NCBI RefSeq assembly: GCF_024343735.1
Contig: NZ_RJUE01000009.1
Coordinates: 1 to 64,000 of the forward strand
Reading direction: 5' to 3'
Length of the DNA: 64,000 nucleotides
From: Lacihabitans sp. CCS-44
GTDB lineage: Bacteria > Bacteroidota > Bacteroidia > Cytophagales > Spirosomataceae
The position numbers and the translations under genes are program-made. The stretch's first letter is position 1. Each line of letters opens with the position of its first letter. The notes under the pieces are model-generated. The model did no database searches, was not told the DNA's origin, and worked only from the letters and a program-made list of their open reading frames with translations. Below, one piece after another: positions 16,682 through 25,203 of this stretch.

Positions 16682-17803
16682 ATGAAATTATTTGACGTAT
16701 ATCCAATAAACAATATAGAACCCGTAAAAGCTCTTGGAAGCACCATTTGGGACGAAAAAGGTCAGGAATATTTAGATTTGTATGGTGGTCATGCGGTGAT
16801 ATCTATCGGTCATTCGCATCCACATTATGTAAAAAAGCTTACAAAACAGATAAAAAACCTCGGTTTTTACTCCAATTCAGTGAAAATTCCACTGCAAGAT
16901 GATCTTGCTGATAAACTAGGGAAACTTTCTGGGCTAAAAGACTACAGCTTATTTTTAGCAAATTCTGGAGCCGAAGCCAACGAAAATGCCCTTAAACTGG
17001 CTTCCTTTCACACGGGTAGAACGAAAATTGTAGCTTTTACGAAGAGCTTTCATGGTAGAACTTCGGCTGCTGTTGCAGTAACTGACAACCCTTCCATAAA
17101 AGCCCCAATAAATTTTGCTGACCATGTAGTTTTTGTTCCTTTCAATGATGTTGAAGCCACAAAAAAAGCCATTGACAACACAACATGTGCTGTAATAGTG
17201 GAGGGAATTCAAGGTGTGGGTGGAATTCAGGTAGCTACCGAAGAATTCATGAAAGCCATCAGAACTTCTTGTGATAAAACTGGGGCAATATTTATTCATG
17301 ATTCTGTACAGTGTGGATATGGTCGTTCTGGAAAGTTTTTTACTTTCCAGCATTACAAAGTAAAACCTGACATTGTCTGCATGGCCAAAGGTATGGGCAA
17401 TGGTTTTCCTATTGGCGGAATTTTGATTTCACCAAAATTCCAGGCCAAACACGGTCTTTTGGGAACAACTTTTGGGGGAAATCACTTGGCCTGTGCTGCC
17501 GCAATAGCTGTTTTAGATGTAATCAAGAAAGAAAAACTGGTTGAAAATGCCGCTGAAGTGGGCACTTACCTTTTGACGGAATTGAGAAAATTTAAAAATA
17601 TCAAAGAAATAAGAGGAAAGGGACTAATGATAGGCATAGAACTCAGTGAACCCGTTGGAGAAATCAGGAATAAAATGCTGTTTGAAGATCACATTTTTAC
17701 TGGTGTGGCTGGCTCAAATACCATCCGATTACTTCCAAGCTTAGCCATTACAAAAGCCGAGGCCGACAGGTTTTTAGATACTTTAAAGAAATATATAAAG
17801 TAA
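16682..17803 (+). CDS. argD: Acetylornithine/succinylornithine aminotransferase
   Basis: The 373-residue class III aminotransferase has the PLP lysine in VCMAKGMGNGFPIGG (about residue 235), FHGRTSAAVAVT for phosphate contact, and GGNHLACAAA near the C-terminus. It converts the semialdehyde made by ArgC to N-acyl-ornithine using glutamate. It follows argC by 11 bp and ends at a strong terminator, so argC-argD forms a two-gene unit. The acyl group (acetyl or succinyl) cannot be decided from the sequence; the phylum commonly uses the succinyl route. Confidence 0.9.
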   Translation: MKLFDVYPINNIEPVKALGSTIWDEKGQEYLDLYGGHAVISIGHSHPHYVKKLTKQIKNLGFYSNSVKIPLQDDLADKLGKLSGLKDYSLFLANSGAEANENALKLASFHTGRTKIVAFTKSFHGRTSAAVAVTDNPSIKAPINFADHVVFVPFNDVEATKKAIDNTTCAVIVEGIQGVGGIQVATEEFMKAIRTSCDKTGAIFIHDSVQCGYGRSGKFFTFQHYKVKPDIVCMAKGMGNGFPIGGILISPKFQAKHGLLGTTFGGNHLACAAAIAVLDVIKKEKLVENAAEVGTYLLTELRKFKNIKEIRGKGLMIGIELSEPVGEIRNKMLFEDHIFTGVAGSNTIRLLPSLAITKAEADRFLDTLKKYIK

Positions 17804-17804
17804 C

Positions 17805-17830
17805 AAAAGAGGCTTCGGCCTCTTTTATTT
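17805..17830. terminator. Bidirectional terminator between argD and the lipoprotein gene
   Basis: AAAAGAGGC (17805-17813), tetraloop TTCG, and GCCTCTTTT (17818-17826) form a perfect stem. It ends with T on the plus strand and, by symmetry, on the minus strand; the minus-strand gene's stop codon at 17825 lies inside it. Confidence 0.88.
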
Positions 17831-19366
17831 TGCTCTTACTCTACCTTGAGCATACTTGTTCACAAAACCACAACCGATATTTACATTGGCAAAACTACTC
17901 GCATTGGTTGCCGAAAACTTATTGCCATTTATAGATAACGTCTGATTTGGAATCAATTGAAAACAGTTAGAAGCCGTAATTGTATTGTTCTTAAATCCAT
18001 CTATTACCTCCAAATGTGTTTGATGACTAAATTTCTTCTTGGCAAAATTTGAATTAAGGAAACTGATTATACTGTTGTTGCTCGATACATTCACATCGAT
18101 ATAACAATAATCTCCTAAAAACTCGCAGTCTTGAATATTCACTTTTTTGGTATCAACAAATTTCAAACTAAAGAAATAAATATCTCTAAAACTTAGATTT
18201 TTCAAGGCTGATTCGATATTAGACTTCAAATCCAAAATTCCGATGACACAATTATCAAAAAACACATGGTGGATATTGGGCAATGCCGTGCCGAATGAAG
18301 ACACAGACACATTCTCAAAATTGATTCCTACTTTGGCGTTTTTGATTAAAACGTAAGAAGTTTCGATGTCATACTGTGACACTATACCGCCCCAATCACT
18401 ATCTGTTGTTGAAGATTCCGCTGATCTAAGTTCTATGATTTTAGACGGATCTCCATTGGCAATCAGTTTACCCAAAACATTTATCACCAATAAACTAGAT
18501 AGTTTTTTTACTTTTATAATTGTTCCTGGCTTCAAAGTTAGTGTAAGCCCTTTTGGTATATTAATATCTCCATTAAGATTAATATTCCCTGTCCATGTTT
18601 CGTTTTTACTGAGTGTATGTCCTTCTATAGTGCCCGTGATGGTGTCATCGTAAGTACCAGATATTGTGACCACACTTGGTTTGCCCACAACGCCCAATAC
18701 TTTAGGTGTAATAGTAACCTTGGCTTCAAAAGGGCCAGCTGAAAGTGAAGTTGGATCTACACTGACTGATAATGAATCATTTGTGATAATAGAGCCGCTC
18801 GTTTTATTGATTTTAACCCACGGCTTATCAGAAACGACCTCGTAAGTCATTTTTTCTAAGCCAATTTTTTTGAAATTTATTTGGGTACTTACTGCTTTTT
18901 TTATAGTGCCTAATGCTATGCTGGCAACAGTAGTTTGCAAGAGAGTCGGAGCAAACTTCCCTTTTATCTCTACCAAGTAATCGGGTGCATCTACATCATT
19001 AATTGAAGATTTTACGGTTAAAATAGCAGAATTGTCACCCTCCACTAAGTCTTTTGAAAGCAAATCTACATGAAACTTTAATGTATCAGCCAGAAAGCTT
19101 AATGAGCCAGTTTGGTTATCAAGCACCAACCAACTTTTGTTCGAAGAAACCGAATATTTTATTTGACCAATACCGTCCTTTCTCAGTTTTATATAAGACT
19201 TAGATGTTGAACTTATATTTCCCAAATCTACTTGATTTTTAGAAACGGCTAGCTTGGGATTAGGAATCGGAAGGGGCTCTGCAACAGGGTCTTTACAAGC
19301 CAGAACGAGTATTAAAAGACAAAAAGAAAAACCGAAAATTTTCAAGATCAATAAGTTTAAATTCAA
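17825..19366 (-). CDS. Lipoprotein with two BACON-like domains and a right-handed beta-helix region
   Basis: The 513-residue product has a lipoprotein signal peptide with the lipobox cysteine in LVLACKDP near residue 24. Two successive Ig-like (BACON/choice-anchor-like) repeats follow at about 35-135 and 140-240. Each has a 'W' and 'SG' pattern (NKSWLVLDNQTGSLSF; DKPWVKINKTSGSI). Residues 250-500 look like a right-handed parallel beta-helix with short repeated turns (GNINLNGDINIPKGLTL, GGIVSQYDIETSYVLI). Such lipoproteins sit on the outer membrane and may bind polysaccharide. I recognise no catalytic motif. It shares a terminator with argD. Confidence 0.75.
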   Translation of the reverse strand: MNLNLLILKIFGFSFCLLILVLACKDPVAEPLPIPNPKLAVSKNQVDLGNISSTSKSYIKLRKDGIGQIKYSVSSNKSWLVLDNQTGSLSFLADTLKFHVDLLSKDLVEGDNSAILTVKSSINDVDAPDYLVEIKGKFAPTLLQTTVASIALGTIKKAVSTQINFKKIGLEKMTYEVVSDKPWVKINKTSGSIITNDSLSVSVDPTSLSAGPFEAKVTITPKVLGVVGKPSVVTISGTYDDTITGTIEGHTLSKNETWTGNINLNGDINIPKGLTLTLKPGTIIKVKKLSSLLVINVLGKLIANGDPSKIIELRSAESSTTDSDWGGIVSQYDIETSYVLIKNAKVGINFENVSVSSFGTALPNIHHVFFDNCVIGILDLKSNIESALKNLSFRDIYFFSLKFVDTKKVNIQDCEFLGDYCYIDVNVSSNNSIISFLNSNFAKKKFSHQTHLEVIDGFKNNTITASNCFQLIPNQTLSINGNKFSATNASSFANVNIGCGFVNKYAQGRVRAK

Positions 19367-19398
19367 AATTAGATCATATTTTCTAAAAAATTAAGAAA

Positions 19399-19452
19399 AC
19401 CATATTTCCCAATAAGTTTTTTAATAAAAAAAACATCAGAAAATATGGTTGT
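19399..19452 (-). terminator. Inverted repeat after the permease gene
   Basis: AACCATATTT (from about 19399) pairs with AAATATGGTT (to about 19452). The A/T-rich interior can also self-pair. It lies just downstream of the stop of the gene ending at 19488 and is likely its terminator, though no long T run follows. Confidence 0.45.
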
Positions 19453-19487
19453 CATAAATGCCCAATTCTTATATCAAGAATCAATTC

Positions 19488-20945
19488 TTATTCTTCAGAT
19501 GGCTTATTTATTCTACTGAAAATATAATATATTGGAATACCAATAGCTACAATAAACAATCCAGGAATGGTAAACTGAGGCTTTTCGATGAACAAAATAA
19601 TCACCAATGAAAGGGAAAGGAATACATACAATGCTGGTAAAAGTGGGAAAAGTGGAGCTTTTACTGGTCTTTCGATTGAAGGTTCTTTTTTACGCAAAAT
19701 AAAAATCCCAAGAATAGTAAATGCATAAAACAAGATAACTACACCCATCAGATAATCGAGCAAATCACCATACTTACCCGTAAAACACAAGAAAGAAGCC
19801 CAAAAACATTGCCACCAAAGTGCATTTTGCGGCACGCCATTGGCGTTGAGTTTACCAAAACTCTTAAAAAATAAACCATCTTTTGCCATTGTATAATATA
19901 CTCTTGAGCCAGAAAGTATAAGGCCATTATTGCACCCAAAAGTAGAAATCATAATTAAGATAGCCACAAATATTGCAAATTTTGCTCCACCAATAATGAT
20001 GGCTGTTGCGGCTGCAACTCTATCTTCAGACGCAAATTGAATTCCTCTTGCCATCACATCTACTCCATTGGGATCACCCTTGAGTGGCAAAATACTCAAA
20101 TAAGAAAGATTCATTAGGAAATATAAAACCGTAACTAATATAGTTCCAATGGCCATTCCACGAGGAATGGTTTTCTTAGGGTTCACCACTTCGTCACCAG
20201 CAAACGTGAGCCCATTCCAAGCATCTGATGAAAAAAGCGTACCTACCTGTGTTACACCCAAAGCCACTATAACCCCCAATAAAGAAAGGTTCGTTACATT
20301 CAGTATGCCATCTACAGACTCTGATTTACTAGCCGTAAACATATCACCAAAGTTTAAAGATATCACATCGGCATTGGCTCCAAGAGCAAATCCAAGAACT
20401 ATCAATAAACCAATGGCCACCAATTTTGTAGAGCTAAAAATATTTTGAATTATTTTACCATAATTTACGCCATTGGTGTTGGCCCATGTTAAAAGTATAA
20501 TACTCGAAATAGCCAGTACCCTCTGAGGAGTAATTTTAAACGAGGTATCACCCAATCCAAGCCAAACATCAGTGTCGTTGATTATAGATGGAAACAATAC
20601 TCCGGTATATTTAGCGAAAGCAACAGCCACCGCTGCTATAGTGCCTGTTTGAATAACCGCAAAAAAAGACCAGCCATATAAGAACGCCAACAATCTGCCG
20701 TAAGCTTTTTGCAAATAGACATACTGCCCACCAGCCTGTGGATACATGGATGTGAGTTCGCCATAGCACAAAGCCCCTGTCATAGTAAGCAAGCCAGCCA
20801 ACAACCACGAACACAAAAGCCAGCCAGCTGAGCCCGTTTGACGAGCTACGTCGGCACTCACTACAAAAATCCCCGAACCGATCATCGATCCTGAAACCAA
20901 CATTACGGCATCAAATAGCTTAATTTCTCTTTTAAATCCAGACAT
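19488..20945 (-). CDS. APC-superfamily amino-acid permease
   Basis: The 485-residue protein has about 12 membrane spans and the APC features: GSMIGSGIFVVSADVARQTG at the first helix (the unwound GSGIF substrate-binding loop) and FAGDEVVNPKKTIPRGM in the cytoplasmic loop after helix 5, as in LAT-type transporters. It should move amino acids across the inner membrane by exchange or proton coupling. The substrate is not evident from sequence or neighbours. Length and topology are normal for the family. Confidence 0.88.
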   Translation of the reverse strand: MSGFKREIKLFDAVMLVSGSMIGSGIFVVSADVARQTGSAGWLLCSWLLAGLLTMTGALCYGELTSMYPQAGGQYVYLQKAYGRLLAFLYGWSFFAVIQTGTIAAVAVAFAKYTGVLFPSIINDTDVWLGLGDTSFKITPQRVLAISSIILLTWANTNGVNYGKIIQNIFSSTKLVAIGLLIVLGFALGANADVISLNFGDMFTASKSESVDGILNVTNLSLLGVIVALGVTQVGTLFSSDAWNGLTFAGDEVVNPKKTIPRGMAIGTILVTVLYFLMNLSYLSILPLKGDPNGVDVMARGIQFASEDRVAAATAIIIGGAKFAIFVAILIMISTFGCNNGLILSGSRVYYTMAKDGLFFKSFGKLNANGVPQNALWWQCFWASFLCFTGKYGDLLDYLMGVVILFYAFTILGIFILRKKEPSIERPVKAPLFPLLPALYVFLSLSLVIILFIEKPQFTIPGLFIVAIGIPIYYIFSRINKPSEE

Positions 20946-21134
20946 ATTATTTATATAAGTTTTTAGGGTTAATTTTTTTTAGAATGTTGAAAATAACTTT
21001 ACAAAGAAAGTAAAAAAAACACATAAATAATTGTAAAGTTTTTTTGCAAATAAAAAGCTCTGCAACACACTGTTGGCTAGATTTTTGCTAATATTTTAGG
21101 TTGAATATCGAGTGTAAAAAAATAAATACTAAAA

Positions 21135-22319
21135 ATGAAAAACCTAAAATTAGTTTATGGTTTGGGGGCTTTTATATTGGCCGCCAACCTCATGTCTTGT
21201 GAGCAAGACCAACTAGCATCTGCAGATTATTCAAAACAAGAAAATGCTGTTTCTGTGGAACCAGGAGAAGTAAAACTTAAACTTGTTGACTTACCTAGTC
21301 CAGTTAAATCGTACTTAGAAACTAATTACAACGGTTTTGTTTTTTTAGAAGCAAAAAAAACAACTACTACCGCAGGTGTAAACATATTTACAGTAAAGTT
21401 TCTATTGAAATTTGTACCCTATGAAATTAAGCTTGATGCAGAAGCTAAAGTATTATCCATAAAAAAAGCCGGAACTCCTGAATACATAGTAAAAGAAGGT
21501 GAATTACTCGAAACTATAAGCACCTATCTTAAAGCCAATTACATAGGATATAAGTTTATTTCTGCTAAAAAATATGAGAATGACAAAAAAATATACTTTG
21601 AAGTAAAGATAAAGAATAGTACTGGAGGTACTGTTGAGTTAAAATTTGATGCCAATGGAAAGATTCTTATTACAAATACCAATGGCCAAACTGTGGCAAT
21701 ATTAAAAGAATCAGACCTATTGCCTAGTATAACTACATATTTAAAATCGAAGTACACCACATACACATTGATTTCTGCCAAAAAAATCTCTAAAAATGGC
21801 ATTATTTCGTTTGAACTTAAAATCAAGACAGGCAACAATACTTTCGAAATGAAGTTCAACGCAAATGGTTTAATCACTGAAAGTTCAGATCAAAGTCTAA
21901 AAAGTTCTCCATTGACATCCACTTCAATACCTACCCAGATTCTTGAGTACTTAAAAACTAACTATGCCGGTTATGTGTTTGTGTCTGGAGAAAAAGCTGA
22001 AAAAGCTACTGGGACATTTATTAATATCAAAATAAAACAAAACAGTATCACTTATGAACTAAGATTTGACGGCAGTGGAATGTTTCTAAGTGTTTCAGGA
22101 AGCAATAAAACTTCAGAAGTAAAAATTACCTTAGCCGACTTACCTTCACCGGCTAGTACTTATCTCAAGGCAACCTTCCCTCAATTTGTGTTTTTATCTG
22201 GCAAAAAAGTTACTAAAAATGAATCTATCACTTATGTGATAAAACTTAAGTCGGGACAAAAAGAATATACTATAACTTTCGACTCAAGTGGCAAAATGTT
22301 ATCAAATAAACGATCTTGA
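21135..22319 (+). CDS. Lipoprotein with five tandem PepSY-like repeats
   Basis: The 394-residue protein has a lipoprotein signal (ANLMSCEQD, Cys at about 22) and then five repeats of about 55-65 residues beginning near 53, 123, 194, 264 and 336. Each repeat has the pattern 'P-ss-YLK-nYxGyxFISAkK' followed by a beta hairpin ending 'lkFDanGkil', the shape of PepSY-like (beta-lactamase-inhibitor-like) domains. The first and last repeats share LPSP; the middle ones have diverged. Single PepSY-like domains occur as small periplasmic proteins in Bacteroidota; five in one lipoprotein suggests a multivalent binding surface. It is a single gene with its own terminator. Confidence 0.8.
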   Translation: MKNLKLVYGLGAFILAANLMSCEQDQLASADYSKQENAVSVEPGEVKLKLVDLPSPVKSYLETNYNGFVFLEAKKTTTTAGVNIFTVKFLLKFVPYEIKLDAEAKVLSIKKAGTPEYIVKEGELLETISTYLKANYIGYKFISAKKYENDKKIYFEVKIKNSTGGTVELKFDANGKILITNTNGQTVAILKESDLLPSITTYLKSKYTTYTLISAKKISKNGIISFELKIKTGNNTFEMKFNANGLITESSDQSLKSSPLTSTSIPTQILEYLKTNYAGYVFVSGEKAEKATGTFINIKIKQNSITYELRFDGSGMFLSVSGSNKTSEVKITLADLPSPASTYLKATFPQFVFLSGKKVTKNESITYVIKLKSGQKEYTITFDSSGKMLSNKRS

Positions 22320-22346
22320 GAAGACAAAAAATACTTTATTTAATAG

Positions 22347-22376
22347 GAGTCGAGTTTATCTCGACTCTTTTTTTTG
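22347..22376 (+). terminator. Terminator of the PepSY-repeat lipoprotein gene
   Basis: GAGTCGAG (22347-22354) pairs with CTCGACTC (22360-22367) across a 5-nt loop, followed by nine T. Confidence 0.92.
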
Positions 22377-22458
22377 TAAAAAAAACTGTTCGTAGTGAAC
22401 CATTTGAATTTAATATATGTATATACATTAATTGTTAAAACTTAAAACAAATTCTAAA

Positions 22459-23022
22459 ATGAAAAAAGTACTTTTATCATTAACCGCTGGCTTACTTTCG
22501 TTGGCGACGTTCGCACAAACTTGGTCTTTAGACAAAGCTCATTCAAATGTTGGGTTCACTATCACTCACATGATGATTTCTGACGTGGATGGAAGCTTCA
22601 AATCTTACGATGCAAAGTTGACATCTTCTAAAGTTGATTTCTCTGATGCCGTATTCGAATTCTCAGCAGAAGTTGGAAGCATCAACACAAGCAACGATAT
22701 GAGAGATGGACACCTAAAAAGCCCTGATTTCTTTGATGCAGCTAAGTATTCAGCAGTGACTTTCAAAAGCACTAAAATCAAAAAAGGAAAAGGTCAGAAT
22801 TATACGATTTCTGGAAACTTAACCATGCACGGTGTAACAAAACCATTGGTGTTAGCTGCAGTAATCAAAGGACCTGTAGAAAACCCAAGAAGCAAAAAAC
22901 AAATGATGGGAATCACAGCTTCAGGAAAAGTAAATCGTGTTGCCTTTGGAGTAGGAACTTCTGGTGCAACGTTGAGCGATGATGTAACCATCAAAGTATC
23001 AGGAGAGTTTACAAAAGACTGA
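22459..23022 (+). CDS. YceI-family periplasmic lipid-binding protein
   Basis: The start is taken at the ATG at 22459, where a signal peptide begins (VLLSLTAGLLSLATFAQ); a TTG nine codons earlier would spoil it. The 187-residue product then has the YceI lipocalin-like fold: WSLDKAHSNVGFTITHMMIS, then DMRDGHLKSPDFFDAAKY, TISGNLTMHGVTKP, and GKVNRVAFGVG. YceI proteins are exported and bind isoprenoid-type lipids. It is a single gene ending in a strong terminator. Confidence 0.93.
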   Translation: MKKVLLSLTAGLLSLATFAQTWSLDKAHSNVGFTITHMMISDVDGSFKSYDAKLTSSKVDFSDAVFEFSAEVGSINTSNDMRDGHLKSPDFFDAAKYSAVTFKSTKIKKGKGQNYTISGNLTMHGVTKPLVLAAVIKGPVENPRSKKQMMGITASGKVNRVAFGVGTSGATLSDDVTIKVSGEFTKD

Positions 23023-23041
23023 TATACATACATCAACAAAC

Positions 23042-23072
23042 AAAAAAGGTGAGCGAACGCTCACCTTTTTTA
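23042..23072 (+). terminator. Terminator of the YceI gene
   Basis: AAAAAAGGTGAGC pairs with GCTCACCTTTTTT around a GAAC loop. The symmetrical A and T runs make it work on both strands, which also suits the convergent gene ending at 23092. Confidence 0.92.
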
Positions 23073-23091
23073 TACGCTCTCGACCAAAACA

Positions 23092-24381
23092 CTATTCTTT
23101 CCAGTCTATCAAAGTGGGCAATGCGTCCACATCAAAAACTGGTATATTCAAATGCTTTTTCACTGCAAGCCTTTCACCATAAGCATTATCTATAAATATC
23201 ACACGCTCGGTTTCTTGTATAAATTTATACTTCTCTTCTTCCATTTTTAGGTGAATAATCTCATCAAAAATTCCTTTATGAATAGCGAGAATGTCCAAAG
23301 TTTGTAAAATATCAGACTTGTGCTTTGTTATCAATTTTATAACTCTTCCCTTTGTTTTTTGATGATACAAAAACATCATTACGTTGGCATTTACTTTATC
23401 GTTTTTGGTAATGGTATCATCAAAATCAATATAAATAGTATCGTATTCAAAGTAAGCAATATATCTACTCAAAAGTGCTCTTTCTCCTTCTAGCACATAA
23501 TCGTTCGAGAAAACTTGTACATCAAAATCCAGATAATCATACACCATCAGCATCGGGAAATTCACACCTAAACCTCTGAAAACATTCATGTTTCCTGCTA
23601 TTTTATTGGAGGCTTCAAGGAGTTTATATCTTCCTTTTGAGTCACGTTTGAGCTGAAAATACCACGATCCTCTGATACCAATCTGGTCAGAAACTATCTT
23701 TCCTATAGCTTTTATTTCATCGGTAGCCTCCACTGTCATACTATTTACGCATACACCGTCAAATACCCTTTTTCTTATTCTTGGCCCTACAAATTGTAGG
23801 TTTCCATGGCGGTCTGTAAAACAATCAATCGTTAGTTCTTCACCAGGCAAAAACTCTGTAATAACATAATTTTCAGGATCTTTAAGTTCATCATATTGCT
23901 TTCGTTCATGAAGGATAAAAGCACCCTTACTACCCTGGCCCTCGTCAAGTTTTATATAAACTGGATAATTTAGAACCTCAGAAATAGAATGAAAAACAGT
24001 AGGGCAAAAATCAAAATCTTTGAATAAATCATAAATTTTCTTTTTGCTTCTGCAAATTTCGGCCTGTTTGAGGCCTGGAACAGCAATTTTCGTATTTATC
24101 TTATCTGCATTCTTGGCCATAAACACCAATACAGTATCGTGTGTGGGCAATATTAGGTCAATAGACTCATTTGCGATAAGCTCATTTAACTTTTCAATAA
24201 AATTTGGCTCAGAAATATTCGGAAATCCGCCATGATAATTCTCATAAACCATCCTTCCGTGGTCTTCTCTACCCGAAGCACCCACTAGCCGCATATTCAT
24301 TACATCTTTTAGAGCAATATGTATCTCAAGTGCACTCTCTGCACCACAAGGAAACACCAAAACATTGGTTTTCTTATTCAT
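23092..24381 (-). CDS. ATP-grasp protein with C-terminal HAD-like domain
   Basis: The 429-residue protein has an N-terminal carbamoyl-phosphate-synthase-like pre-ATP-grasp region (VLVFPCGAESALEIH), an ATP-grasp domain at about 100-290 (VYIKLDEGQGSKGAF; ITEFLPGEELTIDCF; LLEASNKIAGNM), and a HAD-like domain from about 310 (YDTIYIDFDDTITKND) with the nucleophile-type aspartate pair. Fusions of this kind occur in sugar-modification and surface-polysaccharide loci. The preceding gene (WbqC) ends only 3 bp upstream, so the two form an operon. I infer amide or peptide ligation to a sugar or nucleotide-linked substrate; the exact reaction is unknown. Confidence 0.75.
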   Translation of the reverse strand: MNKKTNVLVFPCGAESALEIHIALKDVMNMRLVGASGREDHGRMVYENYHGGFPNISEPNFIEKLNELIANESIDLILPTHDTVLVFMAKNADKINTKIAVPGLKQAEICRSKKKIYDLFKDFDFCPTVFHSISEVLNYPVYIKLDEGQGSKGAFILHERKQYDELKDPENYVITEFLPGEELTIDCFTDRHGNLQFVGPRIRKRVFDGVCVNSMTVEATDEIKAIGKIVSDQIGIRGSWYFQLKRDSKGRYKLLEASNKIAGNMNVFRGLGVNFPMLMVYDYLDFDVQVFSNDYVLEGERALLSRYIAYFEYDTIYIDFDDTITKNDKVNANVMMFLYHQKTKGRVIKLITKHKSDILQTLDILAIHKGIFDEIIHLKMEEEKYKFIQETERVIFIDNAYGERLAVKKHLNIPVFDVDALPTLIDWKE

Positions 24382-24384
24382 AAA

Positions 24385-25095
24385 TCAATTTCTAATTACA
24401 TCAAATTCACCTAGCCAACCTTTGATTTTCTCGATGTCGTTAAACATTAGTAAGTCCAAAATAGACAGCCAAGGCACAAAACTATTATTAAACTGTGGAT
24501 AAACTATTGACCTAGCCTTAATAAAACTCAAATCTAAACCGTTGTTTTCAAATATATTTCTCTCATAAAGCTCCAAACCGCCAATGGGATTAATATAGTG
24601 AGTAGCCCCAACAGCCCCACACAAAGCCATTACTTTAGCTTCACCTTTAAGAGAGTGATCCATAGCGACTTGTGACGACACCACAAAAGGAGTCTGAATA
24701 TCGAGCATCTTACAAACGGTTTTCAGCGAATTGAGTATAAAATCGAAAAGATTACGCTCTTCGAAATTGTAGATTCCTTCTATTTTCGGAAAAACAGACT
24801 CAAAAAACGGTGCTTTGCGGTAGTTCTCTTTGAACTTCCTTAACGTTTTTTCTCTTTCAGTCGGCCATGTGTCACTCAATGAACGCTGATTTACATCCAA
24901 ATAATCCGAGTCTTTCTTTAATGGAAGCGTAAAATAATCGTCAGAGCCATTTTGTAGAAACCTGTTTCTATGAAACCAGCCTTTTTTTGAAAATTGTATA
25001 TTGTCATAAACAATGAACTCATCTACAGCGTTAATCAACTGAAAATAACCAATGTATGGCAAAAAATACGGTTGCATAATGGCAACTTTCTTCAT
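24385..25095 (-). CDS. WbqC-family protein
   Basis: The 236-residue protein begins KVAIMQPYFLPYIGYFQL, the WbqC-family start. It also has FSKKGWFHRNRFL and THYINPIGGLELY, which are typical. WbqC-like proteins are found in O-antigen and exopolysaccharide loci and are thought to act in modification of nucleotide sugars. It is followed 3 bp later by an ATP-grasp/HAD protein, forming a two-gene operon that may attach an amino acid or amide to a surface sugar. No signal peptide. Confidence 0.88.
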   Translation of the reverse strand: MKKVAIMQPYFLPYIGYFQLINAVDEFIVYDNIQFSKKGWFHRNRFLQNGSDDYFTLPLKKDSDYLDVNQRSLSDTWPTEREKTLRKFKENYRKAPFFESVFPKIEGIYNFEERNLFDFILNSLKTVCKMLDIQTPFVVSSQVAMDHSLKGEAKVMALCGAVGATHYINPIGGLELYERNIFENNGLDLSFIKARSIVYPQFNNSFVPWLSILDLLMFNDIEKIKGWLGEFDVIRN

Positions 25096-25145
25096 ATTTC
25101 TTTTCCTAATTTAATTCAATCGAGTAAAATATTGTCACAAAAAAC

Positions 25146-25185
25146 AAAAAAGTGATAGAATTGAAAAAATCAAAACTATCACTTT
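25146..25185 (-). terminator. Terminator of the DUF349 gene
   Basis: AAAGTGATAG (25149-25158) and CTATCACTTT (25176-25185) pair, and a T run follows on the minus strand. It lies just after the gene ending at 25204. Confidence 0.8.
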
Positions 25186-25203
25186 CAAAATATATTCTAA
25201 AAA

